Shown here piece by piece: positions 1 through 5,766 of a DNA stretch of 7,627 nt. Source of the DNA: Actinomycetota bacterium (GTDB taxonomy: Bacteria > Actinomycetota > Acidimicrobiia > Acidimicrobiales > GCA-2861595). The notes under the pieces are model-generated. The model ran no database searches. It was not told the DNA's origin and worked only from the letters and a program-made list of their open reading frames with translations. The stretch lies in the NCBI GenBank assembly GCA_016781225.1, contig JADDQT010000089.1:1-7627 (forward strand), written 5' to 3'. The stretch's first letter is position 1, and each line of letters begins with the position of its first letter. The translations under genes and the position numbers were made by a program.

Positions 1-428
1 TCGAGGGCACTGACGCGCTCGGGCGGCGTGGGCTCGAGGCGCCCGTAGAGCCCGTCGAGGAGGTCGCCGTAGACGCGCGCCGCGGAGTCCACCAGCCGGC
101 TGGGATCGGCCAGATGACGGGCGCCGGCAGGGTGCACGTAAACCGTGGCTCGGGGGAAGAGCCGGGCCACGTCACCCACGCCACCGGCGTGGTCGAGGTG
201 GATGTGGGTCACGATCACGCCGGCAAGGTCGGAGGCCCCCACGCCCAGGGCCTCCAGCTCGGCCAGCAGGCTGGGCAGGGACGACCGGCTCCCGGTCTCG
301 ACCAGCACGGGTTTGGGGCCGTCGACCAGGTAGGCGGCGGTGACCCGGTCCCATCCCCCGAGCCGGGTGTCGATCTGCAGGACGCCATCGCCGATCCGGG
401 TGGCCACCGCGCCGTACCGTAGCGCCAT
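1..428 (-). CDS. MBL-fold metallo-hydrolase, C-terminal part beyond window edge
   Basis: The reverse strand from 428 to the window's left edge is open and encodes the first 142 residues of a metallo-beta-lactamase-fold hydrolase. The metal-binding signature HxHxDH is plain at about residues 75-80 (THIHLDHAGG), preceded by two beta-strand segments (VLQIDTRLGG, PVLVETG) typical of the fold, and followed by VYVHPAGARHL. The rest of the active site (later His and Asp ligands) lies outside the window. The substrate cannot be told; family members hydrolyse thioesters, lactones, phosphodiesters and other bonds using two metal ions. The ATG at 426-428 is preceded by GGAG only three bases away. An in-frame ATG at 441-443 would add five residues. 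The gene is divergent from the DinB-like gene, and the two start codons overlap or nearly touch, so at least one promoter must lie inside the other gene. Family assignment is secure; function is not. Confidence 0.87.
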   Translation of the reverse strand, partial: MALRYGAVATRIGDGVLQIDTRLGGWDRVTAAYLVDGPKPVLVETGSRSSLPSLLAELEALGVGASDLAGVIVTHIHLDHAGGVGDVARLFPRATVYVHPAGARHLADPSRLVDSAARVYGDLLDGLYGRLEPTPPERVSAL

Positions 429-441
429 GGTCTCCGGCTTC

Positions 442-1014
442 ATGGATCCCCGAGCCGTCGATCCCACCGCCGTCTCCGCCGATGCGGGGCCCTGTCCCAT
501 CTGCGGGCTGGACCCCCGCACGGTGAAACCGCCCGACGCGTCGGCGGCATTGCGCTCCTACCCCCGCCGCTACCGACGCCTTCTCGTCCGGGTCGACGAC
601 GACGAAGGCGCGAGGGTGGTTACCCAACGGCCCGGCACCGGCCGGTGGTCGGCCCTCGAGCACGGAGCCCACGTGGCCGACGTCATGGGCGCGGTGGCGA
701 AGGCCGTCGAGCAGGTCCAGCTGCATGACGAGCCTTCGGTTGACGTTGGAGTGGGAGCGCCCCGCACCGCTGCAGTGGACGAAGTTCTCGATCGCATACG
801 GACGGAGTGTGACGGTCTGGCTGCGCGTGTCGACAACATCGAGGGAAGGCAATGGCAGCGCCATGGGTGGCTGCGCTCGGGGCCACAGGTCTCGACCATG
901 GACCTCGTACGCCATGCCGTCCACGTGGGGACTCACCACCGACGCGTCGTCGAAGAAGTGATGGCCACGGTACTCTTGGGGCCGAAGCGCACTGGCAACC
1001 GTACGACGCACTGA
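442..1014 (+). CDS. DinB-like four-helix-bundle protein with N-terminal CxxC motif
   Basis: A 190-residue soluble protein resembling the DinB/YfiT/mycothiol-dependent maleylpyruvate isomerase superfamily, whose members hold a metal through His residues and sometimes act as thiol-dependent transferases. Visible features, counted from the 442 start: CPICG at residues 18-22 (a possible zinc knuckle), an Arg-rich helix 38-50, a conserved-looking WSALEHGAHVADV segment with His74 and His77, and a C-terminal helix RHAVHVGTHHRRVVEEV with His158, His161, His165 and His166, where the family's metal ligands usually lie. The in-frame ATG at 427-429 would add five residues. Neither start has a clear Shine-Dalgarno sequence, so the transcript may be leaderless. 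I prefer 442 because it keeps the start off the divergent gene's ATG. A well-placed RBS for the next gene begins 2 nt after the stop, so the two are probably co-transcribed. Enzymatic role unknown. Confidence 0.78.
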   Translation: MDPRAVDPTAVSADAGPCPICGLDPRTVKPPDASAALRSYPRRYRRLLVRVDDDEGARVVTQRPGTGRWSALEHGAHVADVMGAVAKAVEQVQLHDEPSVDVGVGAPRTAAVDEVLDRIRTECDGLAARVDNIEGRQWQRHGWLRSGPQVSTMDLVRHAVHVGTHHRRVVEEVMATVLLGPKRTGNRTTH

Positions 1015-1015
1015 C

Positions 1016-1023
1016 GAGGGAGG
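1016..1023 (+). promoter_or_regulatory. Shine-Dalgarno of the four-TM membrane protein gene
   Basis: GAGGGAGG lies seven bases before the ATG at 1031 and two bases after the stop of the DinB-like gene. It fixes the start of the membrane protein gene and supports coupled expression of the pair. Confidence 0.7.
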
Positions 1024-1030
1024 TTCTGCC

Positions 1031-1861
1031 ATGCGCAGGACGAGCGCCGCTGAGAGCGGATCGGATCGGGTCGCACTGGCCAAGGACGCAGGAATGGGGA
1101 GGATCTCCCTGTTCGCCGTGTTGGCCGGCACCCTGGTGGCCTACGGGGCTTTCCTGGTGCTGGCATCGGTGGTGGCGGCCGTGGCAAACGCCGTTGGCGT
1201 CAGCGACAAGGTGGCCACCTTGAACTGGGAGGAGCTGGGGGCGACCGCCGGGCTCATCGTGGCCGCGGTCCTATTTCTGTCCTACCTGTTCGGCGGCTAC
1301 GTCGCCGGGCGCATGGCCCGCCGGGCGGGAGCCCTCAACGGTTTCCTCGTGTTCGTGCTGGGCGTGCTGGTCGTGGTGGGGGTCTCCGTGCTGGTCAACC
1401 TGGCAACCGACACCGACGAAGCCGTCCGCAACTTCAGGAGCGTGGGCATCCCCACGTCCAGCGAGGAGTGGGGCGACGCCGGCACCGTGGCGGGCATCGC
1501 CTCCCTCGTGGCCATCGTCCTCGGCCCCATCCTGGGGGGGATCCTGGGCGAGCGCTGGCACGCCAAGCTCGTTCACAGGGCGCTCGACCCCACCGTCGGA
1601 GCTCAGCCCCGCGATCGCCAGGAAGCGGGGGACCATGGTGTCGACCATCGAGGCCACGACACCGAAGCCCGACCGTGGCGCCCGGCACCGCCGCCCCGAC
1701 CTGAGGCCTACGGCGGCCGGCAAGGGGAAGCGACTACGCAGGTGGCACAGGCCGACGACGCGGACGGTGGCCGGCGGAGCGCATGGGGGGCCGCGGCTGG
1801 CGATGCCGACGAGGATGGGCCCCGCGTCACTCGGCGTCCGAGGACTAGACCTCCTGCCTAG
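1031..1861 (+). CDS. Four-TM membrane protein with long hydrophilic C-terminal tail
   Basis: A 276-residue protein of unknown function. Residues 1-24 are hydrophilic. Hydrophobic segments follow at about 25-56, 70-93, 101-124 and 150-173, giving four predicted membrane helices. Gly-rich turns stand out: GGYVAGRMARRAGALNG between helices 2 and 3, and GGILGERWHAKL ending helix 4. The loop between helices 3 and 4 is acidic with a GIPTSSEEWGD stretch. Similar small membrane proteins with the GERWH ending are, as I recall, common hypothetical proteins in Actinomycetota. From about residue 187 the protein becomes a 90-residue low-complexity tail rich in Gly, Arg, Asp, His and Pro, with weaker G/C bias at third codon positions than the membrane part. 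This may be a disordered cytoplasmic tail or the result of a frameshift near 1600. The start is well supported by the upstream RBS. No function is proposed. Confidence 0.72.
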   Translation: MRRTSAAESGSDRVALAKDAGMGRISLFAVLAGTLVAYGAFLVLASVVAAVANAVGVSDKVATLNWEELGATAGLIVAAVLFLSYLFGGYVAGRMARRAGALNGFLVFVLGVLVVVGVSVLVNLATDTDEAVRNFRSVGIPTSSEEWGDAGTVAGIASLVAIVLGPILGGILGERWHAKLVHRALDPTVGAQPRDRQEAGDHGVDHRGHDTEARPWRPAPPPRPEAYGGRQGEATTQVAQADDADGGRRSAWGAAAGDADEDGPRVTRRPRTRPPA

Positions 1862-1873
1862 CCCGGTCGGACG

Positions 1874-1916
1874 CCGGCTCCGGTGAGCACCAGCTGTCGA
1901 CTCACCGTGTAGCCGG
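1874..1916. terminator. Hairpin between convergent genes, likely bidirectional terminator
   Basis: CCGGCT (1874-1879) pairs with AGCCGG (1911-1916), and CGGTGAG (1881-1887) pairs with CTCACCG (1901-1907). This makes a 13-bp G+C-rich stem with a small internal loop and a 13-base terminal loop. It lies between the stop of the plus-strand membrane protein gene and the end of the minus-strand DsbA-like gene, and contains the latter's stop codon (1902-1904). No T-tract follows on either strand, as is common for high-GC actinobacterial terminators. Confidence 0.5.
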
Positions 1917-2588
1917 ATCGGCGGCGCCTCGGAGAAGTTCCACGTAGACGTCCGGCTGGTCGGAATCCACCACCGGGAAGCCGGTCCCCTTCTCGCCCTG
2001 CCAGTGAATCTCGATGCCGGGGTTGTGCACGTCCGTGCCGTCGGGCAGGAAGAGGTGGGGGCTGCCCTGCACGGTGTCGCCACAGGCCTGCTCGAAGTCG
2101 TCCATGACCCGGTGCCGGGCCCTCCCGTGGTCGAGGGCGTCGGCGAGGACGTCCACGTCGACGGCCGCCGACTCAGCGGCGGCGTCGAGGATCACGTTGC
2201 GCAACGAGATGCAGCGGCTCTGGGCGAACAAGGCGGCCCGCAGCGCCAGGTCCAGGGCCTCGCTCGCAGCGAGGGACTGCTCCTTGGCGGCCTGGACGGC
2301 CTCCATGGCCAGAAGGGTGGTTACGGGGTACGCGGAGTCTCCTCCCTGCCACACCTGCCATCCGGCGCCCGGCTCCAGAGCCCCGGCAACGGGGATCTCG
2401 GCGTCGAGGGTCGACCTCGGTGTGGGGCGCCCGTTGACCAGCTCCAAGGGGAACGCCCGGTGGTCCAGGCGCACGCTGTCGACCAGACCGAGCTCGTCAC
2501 GGACCCGGTGCAGGCGGGCGACGGCGACATGGGCCCACGGACAGGCCACGTCGGACCAGACGACGACGGTGCCGGGCGGTGGTGGCAT
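1902..2588 (-). CDS. DsbA-like thioredoxin-fold protein, single-cysteine CPWA variant
   Basis: A 228-residue protein of the DsbA/FrnE-like group (thioredoxin fold with an inserted helical domain). The N-terminus reads VVVWSDVACPWAHVAVARLH, matching the strand-helix of FrnE/DsbA proteins, but the usual CPWC is CPWA: Cys16 is present and the resolving cysteine is Ala19. The cis-proline loop is visible as GSPHLFLPDG (Pro177), and the body is helical with an SRCISLRNVIL segment. There is no signal peptide, so it should be cytoplasmic. A lone N-terminal cysteine argues against classic dithiol oxidase activity. Glutathione- or mycothiol-dependent transferase or isomerase chemistry, as in the related 2-hydroxychromene-2-carboxylate isomerases, is more plausible (inference). 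It begins 39 bp after the PadR-type gene on the same strand, with a hairpin between. Its ATG has only a weak AGG upstream. Confidence 0.87.
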   Translation of the reverse strand: MPPPPGTVVVWSDVACPWAHVAVARLHRVRDELGLVDSVRLDHRAFPLELVNGRPTPRSTLDAEIPVAGALEPGAGWQVWQGGDSAYPVTTLLAMEAVQAAKEQSLAASEALDLALRAALFAQSRCISLRNVILDAAAESAAVDVDVLADALDHGRARHRVMDDFEQACGDTVQGSPHLFLPDGTDVHNPGIEIHWQGEKGTGFPVVDSDQPDVYVELLRGAADPATR

Positions 2589-2607
2589 CGCCTGGCACGC
2601 TACCGTC

Positions 2608-2625
2608 GGCCGCCCGAGGGCGGCC
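2608..2625 (-). terminator. Perfect inverted repeat just after the PadR-type gene stop
   Basis: GGCCGCCC-GA-GGGCGGCC is a perfect 8-bp inverted repeat beginning two bases beyond the PadR-type stop codon (2628-2630). As RNA it can form a seven-bp all-GC stem with a four-base loop. No T-tract follows. It sits between two same-strand genes 39 bp apart, so it could end the regulator's transcript, cut expression of the DsbA-like gene, or protect the upstream mRNA's 3' end. Confidence 0.55.
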
Positions 2626-2627
2626 CC

Positions 2628-3536
2628 TCAACCGTCCTGTTCCTGCTCCTCGGTGGCCTCGTAGAGCCACACCTCACCCGTGGACCGCACGCCGGGACCA
2701 ACCATGCGGGACTCGGCCAGGGCCTGCTCCACCTTGCGTCGTGCCGAGGACTCGTCCTCGGCGCTCACCGACAGCTTGGCCTCCACGAGCACCTCGAAGC
2801 CGTGGGCCTCGTCAGGCGCAGCCGACGACGGCTGGCCCGATAGGGCACCGAGGTAGCGCTCGACGTTGACGATGCGCTCGCGCATGGCCTCGGCGCAGCG
2901 CTCGACCGTGCTCCGGCCGAGCTTGGTGATGGTGAACACCCTGCGCGCCGGTCCCGGGCCCGCCGTCTCCCACTCCGGATGCACCAGGCCGGCACCCTCC
3001 AGCCAGTGCAGGGCTCGGTATGTCTGGGCCGGGTCGTCGCGGAGATACCCGAAGGGACGCAAGCGCTCGACCAGGTCGTATCCGTGGCCCGGGCGCTCGT
3101 TGATGAGCAGCAGGAGGTAGAAGCGGAGCTGGCCACGCGGATGGCAGAGCTCCTCCTCGATGTCGGAGATTTCGACTCCGGAGCCGCCGGCGCCCGAGAC
3201 CGAGCGCCCACGCCCCGAACGTCGCTTGGGAGCATCCGATGTCAAGGCGATGCGATAGGTGCGCCGGCCTCGAACCTCTCGCACGATGGCGCCTTCGCGT
3301 TCCAGGCGGGTGAGCATGGCGTTCAGCGTGCTGAGATCCTCGTAGCCCACCGCCTTGGCCATCTCCCGGGTGATCCCCCGACCGTCCTCGCTCTCCAGGC
3401 TCCCGCCTCGGCTGGCCAGGAAGTCGAGCACCCGCCGGCGGCTCGACTCGGAATGAGAGGCTGGCTGGCTGGTCGAGGCACCGTTCGTGGGTCGGCTCGA
3501 CACGGGTTGCCTAATCAGAAGTCGTTGGGCGCTCAT
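2628..3536 (-). CDS. PadR-family regulator with an extra N-terminal winged-helix domain
   Basis: A 302-residue transcription factor with two apparent DNA-binding parts. After a Ser/Thr-rich N-terminus (1-30), residues 33-98 look like a winged helix: a helix RRRVLDFLA, a recognition-type region ITREMAKAVGYEDLSTLNAMLTRL, then the wing GAIVREVRGRRTYRI. A basic Gly/Ser linker (100-120) leads to a PadR winged helix at about 136-207 (LRFYLLLLINERPGHGYDLVERL; TYRALHWLEGAGLV; RRVFTITKLGR), followed by a long helix (210-235) that in PadR proteins forms the dimer interface. Residues 247-293 (FEVLVEAKLSVSAEDESSARRKVEQAL through EVWLYEA) look like a small alpha/beta unit I do not recognise. PadR proteins usually repress a neighbouring or their own gene in response to small molecules; the target here is unknown. 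The DsbA-like gene follows on the same strand. The ATG at 3536 lacks a clear RBS. Confidence 0.85.
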   Translation of the reverse strand: MSAQRLLIRQPVSSRPTNGASTSQPASHSESSRRRVLDFLASRGGSLESEDGRGITREMAKAVGYEDLSTLNAMLTRLEREGAIVREVRGRRTYRIALTSDAPKRRSGRGRSVSGAGGSGVEISDIEEELCHPRGQLRFYLLLLINERPGHGYDLVERLRPFGYLRDDPAQTYRALHWLEGAGLVHPEWETAGPGPARRVFTITKLGRSTVERCAEAMRERIVNVERYLGALSGQPSSAAPDEAHGFEVLVEAKLSVSAEDESSARRKVEQALAESRMVGPGVRSTGEVWLYEATEEQEQDG

Positions 3537-3554
3537 CGTTGACCACGGACCACG

Positions 3555-3583
3555 CTAGAAGGTGGCCCCAGGGGCCGGGTCAA
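3555..3583 (-). promoter_or_regulatory. Possible PadR-gene promoter with palindrome in the spacer
   Basis: On the minus strand, TTGACC (3583-3578) fits a -35 box. Seventeen bases further is TTCTAG (3560-3555), a poor -10. The spacer is largely the inverted repeat GGCCCC-T-GGGGCC (3564-3576), placed where a bound repressor would block polymerase. A start of transcription near 3548 would leave about a dozen bases before the ATG at 3536. The -10 mismatch makes this tentative. Confidence 0.3.
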
Positions 3584-3627
3584 GTAGGTCCTCGGCCTGG
3601 CCCTGTCTGCCTGCGGCTGGGCCCTGC

Positions 3628-4158
3628 CTACGCCTGGGCCACGCGAACGAGCTCGCTCATGGTGAAGAGCGCATGGAGCACGAACCCCGAGCTGTGGAGG
3701 TGCTCGGGACCGCCGGCCTCCCGGTCGATCACGCACAGCACGTCGCGCACCTTGGCGCCCCGCTCCACCAGGGCGTGGCAGGAGGTGAGCACCGCTCCCC
3801 CGGTGGTTACCACGTCCTCGATCACCACCAGCCGGCGACCGTCCACGTCACCGCCCTCGGCCAGGGTCCTGGTGCCGTAAGCCTTGGCCTGCTTGCGCAC
3901 GAAGAAAGCCGGCAGCCCGGTGATCTGCGACAGCATCACGGCCAGGGGCACGCCGCCCAGCTCGAGGCCGGCCAGTCCCTCGGTGCCGGGGGGCACCAGT
4001 CCGGCGAGGGCATCACCGATGTGCCGCAACAGCTCGGGGTCGGACTCGAACAGGTACTTGTCGAAGTACTCGGTGGCGATGGCGCCCGAGCGCAACCGGA
4101 ACTCCCCCACCAAGTGTGAGCGCTCGTAGAGCCGGCGACCCAGTTCGGCCCGGTTCAT
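3628..4158 (-). CDS. pyrE: Orotate phosphoribosyltransferase
   Basis: PyrE joins orotate to PRPP to make orotidine 5'-monophosphate in de novo pyrimidine synthesis; it is cytosolic and usually dimeric. Counted from the ATG at 4156-4158 (176 aa), the N-terminal hood is RRLYERSHLVGEFRLRSG with FDKYLFESDP at 32-41. The catalytic loop is RKQAKAYGT (88-96), and the type-I PRT PRPP loop is VVIEDVVTTGGAV (111-123) with the acidic ED pair at 114-115. This length suits the short bacterial form. Starts at GTG 4185 or ATG 4167 would add nine or three residues (MAGGANMGS); none has a convincing RBS, and I chose 4158 because MNRAEL...RLYERS is where homologues typically begin. It is divergent from the ChaB-family gene. 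No other pyrimidine gene is in the window, and I see no PyrR-type leader. Confidence 0.93.
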   Translation of the reverse strand: MNRAELGRRLYERSHLVGEFRLRSGAIATEYFDKYLFESDPELLRHIGDALAGLVPPGTEGLAGLELGGVPLAVMLSQITGLPAFFVRKQAKAYGTRTLAEGGDVDGRRLVVIEDVVTTGGAVLTSCHALVERGAKVRDVLCVIDREAGGPEHLHSSGFVLHALFTMSELVRVAQA

Positions 4159-4185
4159 CGAGCCCATGTTCGCGCCGCCGGCCAC

Positions 4186-4260
4186 CGCCCGCAGTGTGTA
4201 CCCGGACCGTGGAGGGGGAATCTCGATAGAGGTCGCCCCGGCGCGCGATGAGGAGGATCC
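4186..4260. promoter_or_regulatory. Divergent promoter region, pyrE / ChaB-family gene
   Basis: This short interval must hold the promoters of pyrE (leftward) and the ChaB-family gene (rightward) unless they start inside coding sequence. I do not see confident -35/-10 pairs on either strand. The only clear signal is AGGAGG at 4251-4256, four bases before the ATG at 4261, which fixes the ChaB-family start. Confidence 0.4.
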
Positions 4261-4647
4261 ATGCCCACCAGAGACGAGATGCCCGACACGGTCAAACGGT
4301 CATCGGCCAAGGCGCAGCGCACGTGGGCGAAGACCCACGACAGCGCGGTCGAGAGCTACGGGGAGGGTGAGCGTGCCCACCGCACCGCCTTCGCCTCGCT
4401 CAAGCAAACCCACGAGAAGAAGGGTGACCGCTGGGTGGCCAAGGACGAGAAAGGCCCCTCCGACCCTCGTTCCAAGCAGGCCAGCAGCAAGGACAAGAGA
4501 GCCGGCAAGGGCGAGACCTACGGCGGCGTGGACCTGTACGGGAACACCAGGGAAGAGCTCTACGAGCGAGCGCGGGCCCTCGGCGTGCCGGGCCGTTCAC
4601 GCATGAACAAGAGCGAGTTGGCCAAGGCCATCGGCCGCAAGCAGTGA
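4261..4647 (+). CDS. ChaB-family protein with C-terminal Rho-N/SAP-like motif
   Basis: A 128-residue, strongly charged protein. Residues 1-64 match the ChaB domain: MPTRDEMPDTVKRSSAKAQR, then WAKTHDSAVESYGEGERAHRTAFASLK, and GDRWVAKDEKGPSD. A Lys/Ser-rich linker (70-86) follows. The last 38 residues (LYGNTREELYERARALGVPGRSRMNKSELAKAIGRK) look like the helix-extended-helix motif of Rho N-terminal or SAP domains, which bind nucleic acid. The E. coli namesake was described as a regulator of the cation antiporter ChaA, but no antiporter gene is present here and the biochemical role of this family is poorly established. A nucleic-acid-associated or stress role is possible, from the basic tail only. 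The AGGAGG just upstream makes the start secure. It converges on the zinc-ribbon gene. Confidence 0.88.
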   Translation: MPTRDEMPDTVKRSSAKAQRTWAKTHDSAVESYGEGERAHRTAFASLKQTHEKKGDRWVAKDEKGPSDPRSKQASSKDKRAGKGETYGGVDLYGNTREELYERARALGVPGRSRMNKSELAKAIGRKQ

Positions 4648-4677
4648 GGGTTCGTGGGCTGCGGCCCGCCGGTCACT
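4643..4677. terminator. Short intergenic hairpin between convergent genes
   Basis: Only 25 bp separate the stops of the ChaB-family gene (4645-4647) and the zinc-ribbon gene (4673-4675). AGTGA (4643-4647) and TCACT (4673-4677) are complementary and contain the two stop codons. Inside, GGGC (4656-4659) pairs with GCCC (4664-4667) around a TGCG loop, extendable by two pairs. This could be a compact bidirectional terminator; the middle mismatches make it only moderately convincing. Confidence 0.35.
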
Positions 4678-4972
4678 CCCCGAACTCGAACAGCTCCCCC
4701 AGGAAGGATCCCCGCTTCTTCTTCTTCATGGGCCTGCCGTACCCATGGTCGCGGTCGTCATCCCAGCGTCCCCGCCGACGGTCATCGTCGTCGTCGTCGT
4801 CCTCCCACCGTCCAGCGGAGCGGACGGGTGCTTCGAACTCGGCGGAGCGCTCGATGAGCTTGTCGAGCTCACCGCGGTCGAGCCACACCCCCCGGCAGGT
4901 GGGGCAGTAGTCGATCTCGATGCCCTGCCGCTCGGCGATCTGCAGGACGGACTGGTCAGTGGGGCAGTTCAC
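4673..4972 (-). CDS. Small zf-TFIIB-type zinc-ribbon protein with Asp-rich linker
   Basis: A 99-residue protein. Residues 1-43 (CPTD ... ERQGIEIDYCPTCRGVWLDRGELDKLIERS) are the bacterial zf-TFIIB zinc-ribbon domain: Cys23 and Cys26 form one CxxC, while the first pair is Cys3 followed by Asp6 rather than a second Cys, a substitution I recall as frequent in this family. The linker is highly charged, with seven Asp (58-64), Arg-rich and Asp-rich blocks, and then a distinct ending KKKKRGSFLGELFEFGE (83-99), whose hydrophobic FLGELFEF looks like a short interaction peptide. Start is GTG at 4970-4972, supported by AGGAGG four bases upstream. Function unknown; despite the domain name it is not expected to act like eukaryotic TFIIB. 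It lies 111 bp downstream of msrA on the same strand and may be the last gene of that unit. Confidence 0.87.
   Translation of the reverse strand: MNCPTDQSVLQIAERQGIEIDYCPTCRGVWLDRGELDKLIERSAEFEAPVRSAGRWEDDDDDDDRRRGRWDDDRDHGYGRPMKKKKRGSFLGELFEFGE
4781..4801. repeat. GTC/GAC trinucleotide tract coding poly-Asp
   Basis: Seven consecutive triplets (six GTC and one ATC on the plus strand) encode the Asp run of the zinc-ribbon protein on the minus strand. The near-pure triplet makes it a candidate slippage site whose length could vary between strains without shifting the frame. Confidence 0.6.
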
Positions 4973-5083
4973 GCTTCCTCCTCGGTGCGAGGCCGTCGAT
5001 GGATGCTCCCCTTCACACGGGACTCTAGCGCCGGATGCCCCTGTATCCCGCGGGTGAAATGTCTACGCGGCGCGCCCAGGCGT

Positions 5084-5737
5084 CTACTCGACGCCCGCCA
5101 CGCCCACGGGACAGCTGACCCCGGTACCGCCGATCCCGCAGTAACCACCCGGGTTCTTGGCCAGGTACTGCTGGTGGTAACCCTCGGCGTAGTAGAAGGG
5201 CGGCGCCTCGTGGACCTCGGTGGTGATCGCCCCGTGGCCGCTCGAAGAGAGGGCGCGCTGGTAGGAGACCAGCGAAGCTTCTGCCGCTTGACGCTGGGCT
5301 TCGTCGTGCCAGTAGATGGCCGAGCGGTACTGGGTCCCCACGTCGTTGCCCTGGCGCATCCCCTGCGTGGGGTCGTGCCCCTCCCAGAACAACTTGAGCA
5401 TCCCCTCGTAGCTGATGGCCTCGGGGCCGAAGACGGCAAGCACCACCTCGGTGTGGCCGGTGCGGCCGCTGCAGACCTCCTGGTAGGTCGGGTTCGGCGT
5501 CTCGCCGCCGGCGTAGCCGACGGCCGTGGTGTAAACCCCGTCGGCCTCCCAGAACTTGCGCTCGGCGCCCCAGAAGCAGCCCATCCCGAACACGGCCCGC
5601 TCCAGGCCCTCGGGGAACGGGGGCGTGAGAGGGTGGCCGTTCACGTAGTGGGCGCCGGCTACCTCCAGCGCCTGCGATCGGCCGCGAAGTGCCTCGCCCG
5701 GACCGGGTACCCGGGTGGCGCGCCTGGCGAAGAGCAT
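5084..5737 (-). CDS. msrA: Peptide-methionine (S)-S-oxide reductase MsrA
   Basis: MsrA reduces the S-epimer of methionine sulfoxide, free or in proteins, back to methionine with electrons usually from thioredoxin; it is cytosolic. The 217-residue product has the catalytic motif GCFWGAE with the nucleophile Cys54, the substrate-pocket region VYTTAVGYAGGETPNPTYQEVCSGRTGHTE, the FWEGHDPTQGMRQGNDVGTQYRSAIY signature, and a C-terminal GGYCGIGGTGVSCP with recycling cysteines Cys200 and Cys209. This three-cysteine layout and length resemble the long E. coli-type MsrA. The ATG at 5735-5737 is preceded by AAGGAGG (5751-5745) with ideal seven-base spacing, so the open frame continuing upstream to about 6169 is not part of the gene. 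It lies 29 bp after the 4-TM protein and in one line with the molybdopterin enzyme, suggesting a shared methionine-sulfoxide repair role. Confidence 0.96.
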   Translation of the reverse strand: MLFARRATRVPGPGEALRGRSQALEVAGAHYVNGHPLTPPFPEGLERAVFGMGCFWGAERKFWEADGVYTTAVGYAGGETPNPTYQEVCSGRTGHTEVVLAVFGPEAISYEGMLKLFWEGHDPTQGMRQGNDVGTQYRSAIYWHDEAQRQAAEASLVSYQRALSSSGHGAITTEVHEAPPFYYAEGYHQQYLAKNPGGYCGIGGTGVSCPVGVAGVE

Positions 5738-5744
5738 GGGTGAT

Positions 5745-5751
5745 CCTCCTT
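5745..5751 (-). promoter_or_regulatory. Shine-Dalgarno of msrA
   Basis: AAGGAGG on the minus strand, seven bases before the msrA ATG. It is the strongest RBS in the right-hand unit and decides the msrA start against the longer open frame. Confidence 0.85.
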
Positions 5752-5766
5752 CGAGTAACTGGGTGC

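Noticed and set aside
172..1131. A 319-codon minus-strand open frame across the DinB-like gene
   Set aside because: It runs through the MBL-fold gene in a different frame and has low-complexity Arg/Gly/Pro sequence, while the plus strand has coherent His motifs.
1271..2083. A 270-codon minus-strand open frame opposite the four-TM protein
   Set aside because: The composition is shadow-like, and it crosses the hairpin between the convergent genes and the DsbA-like gene in another frame.
3537..3627. A tRNA or small RNA in the gap between the PadR-type gene and pyrE
   Set aside because: No T-loop or cloverleaf pattern is visible; only short GC-rich repeats and a possible promoter.
4745..5743. 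A 332-codon plus-strand open frame opposite the zinc-ribbon gene and msrA
   Set aside because: No recognisable domain; it is antisense to two genes with unmistakable motifs and RBSs.
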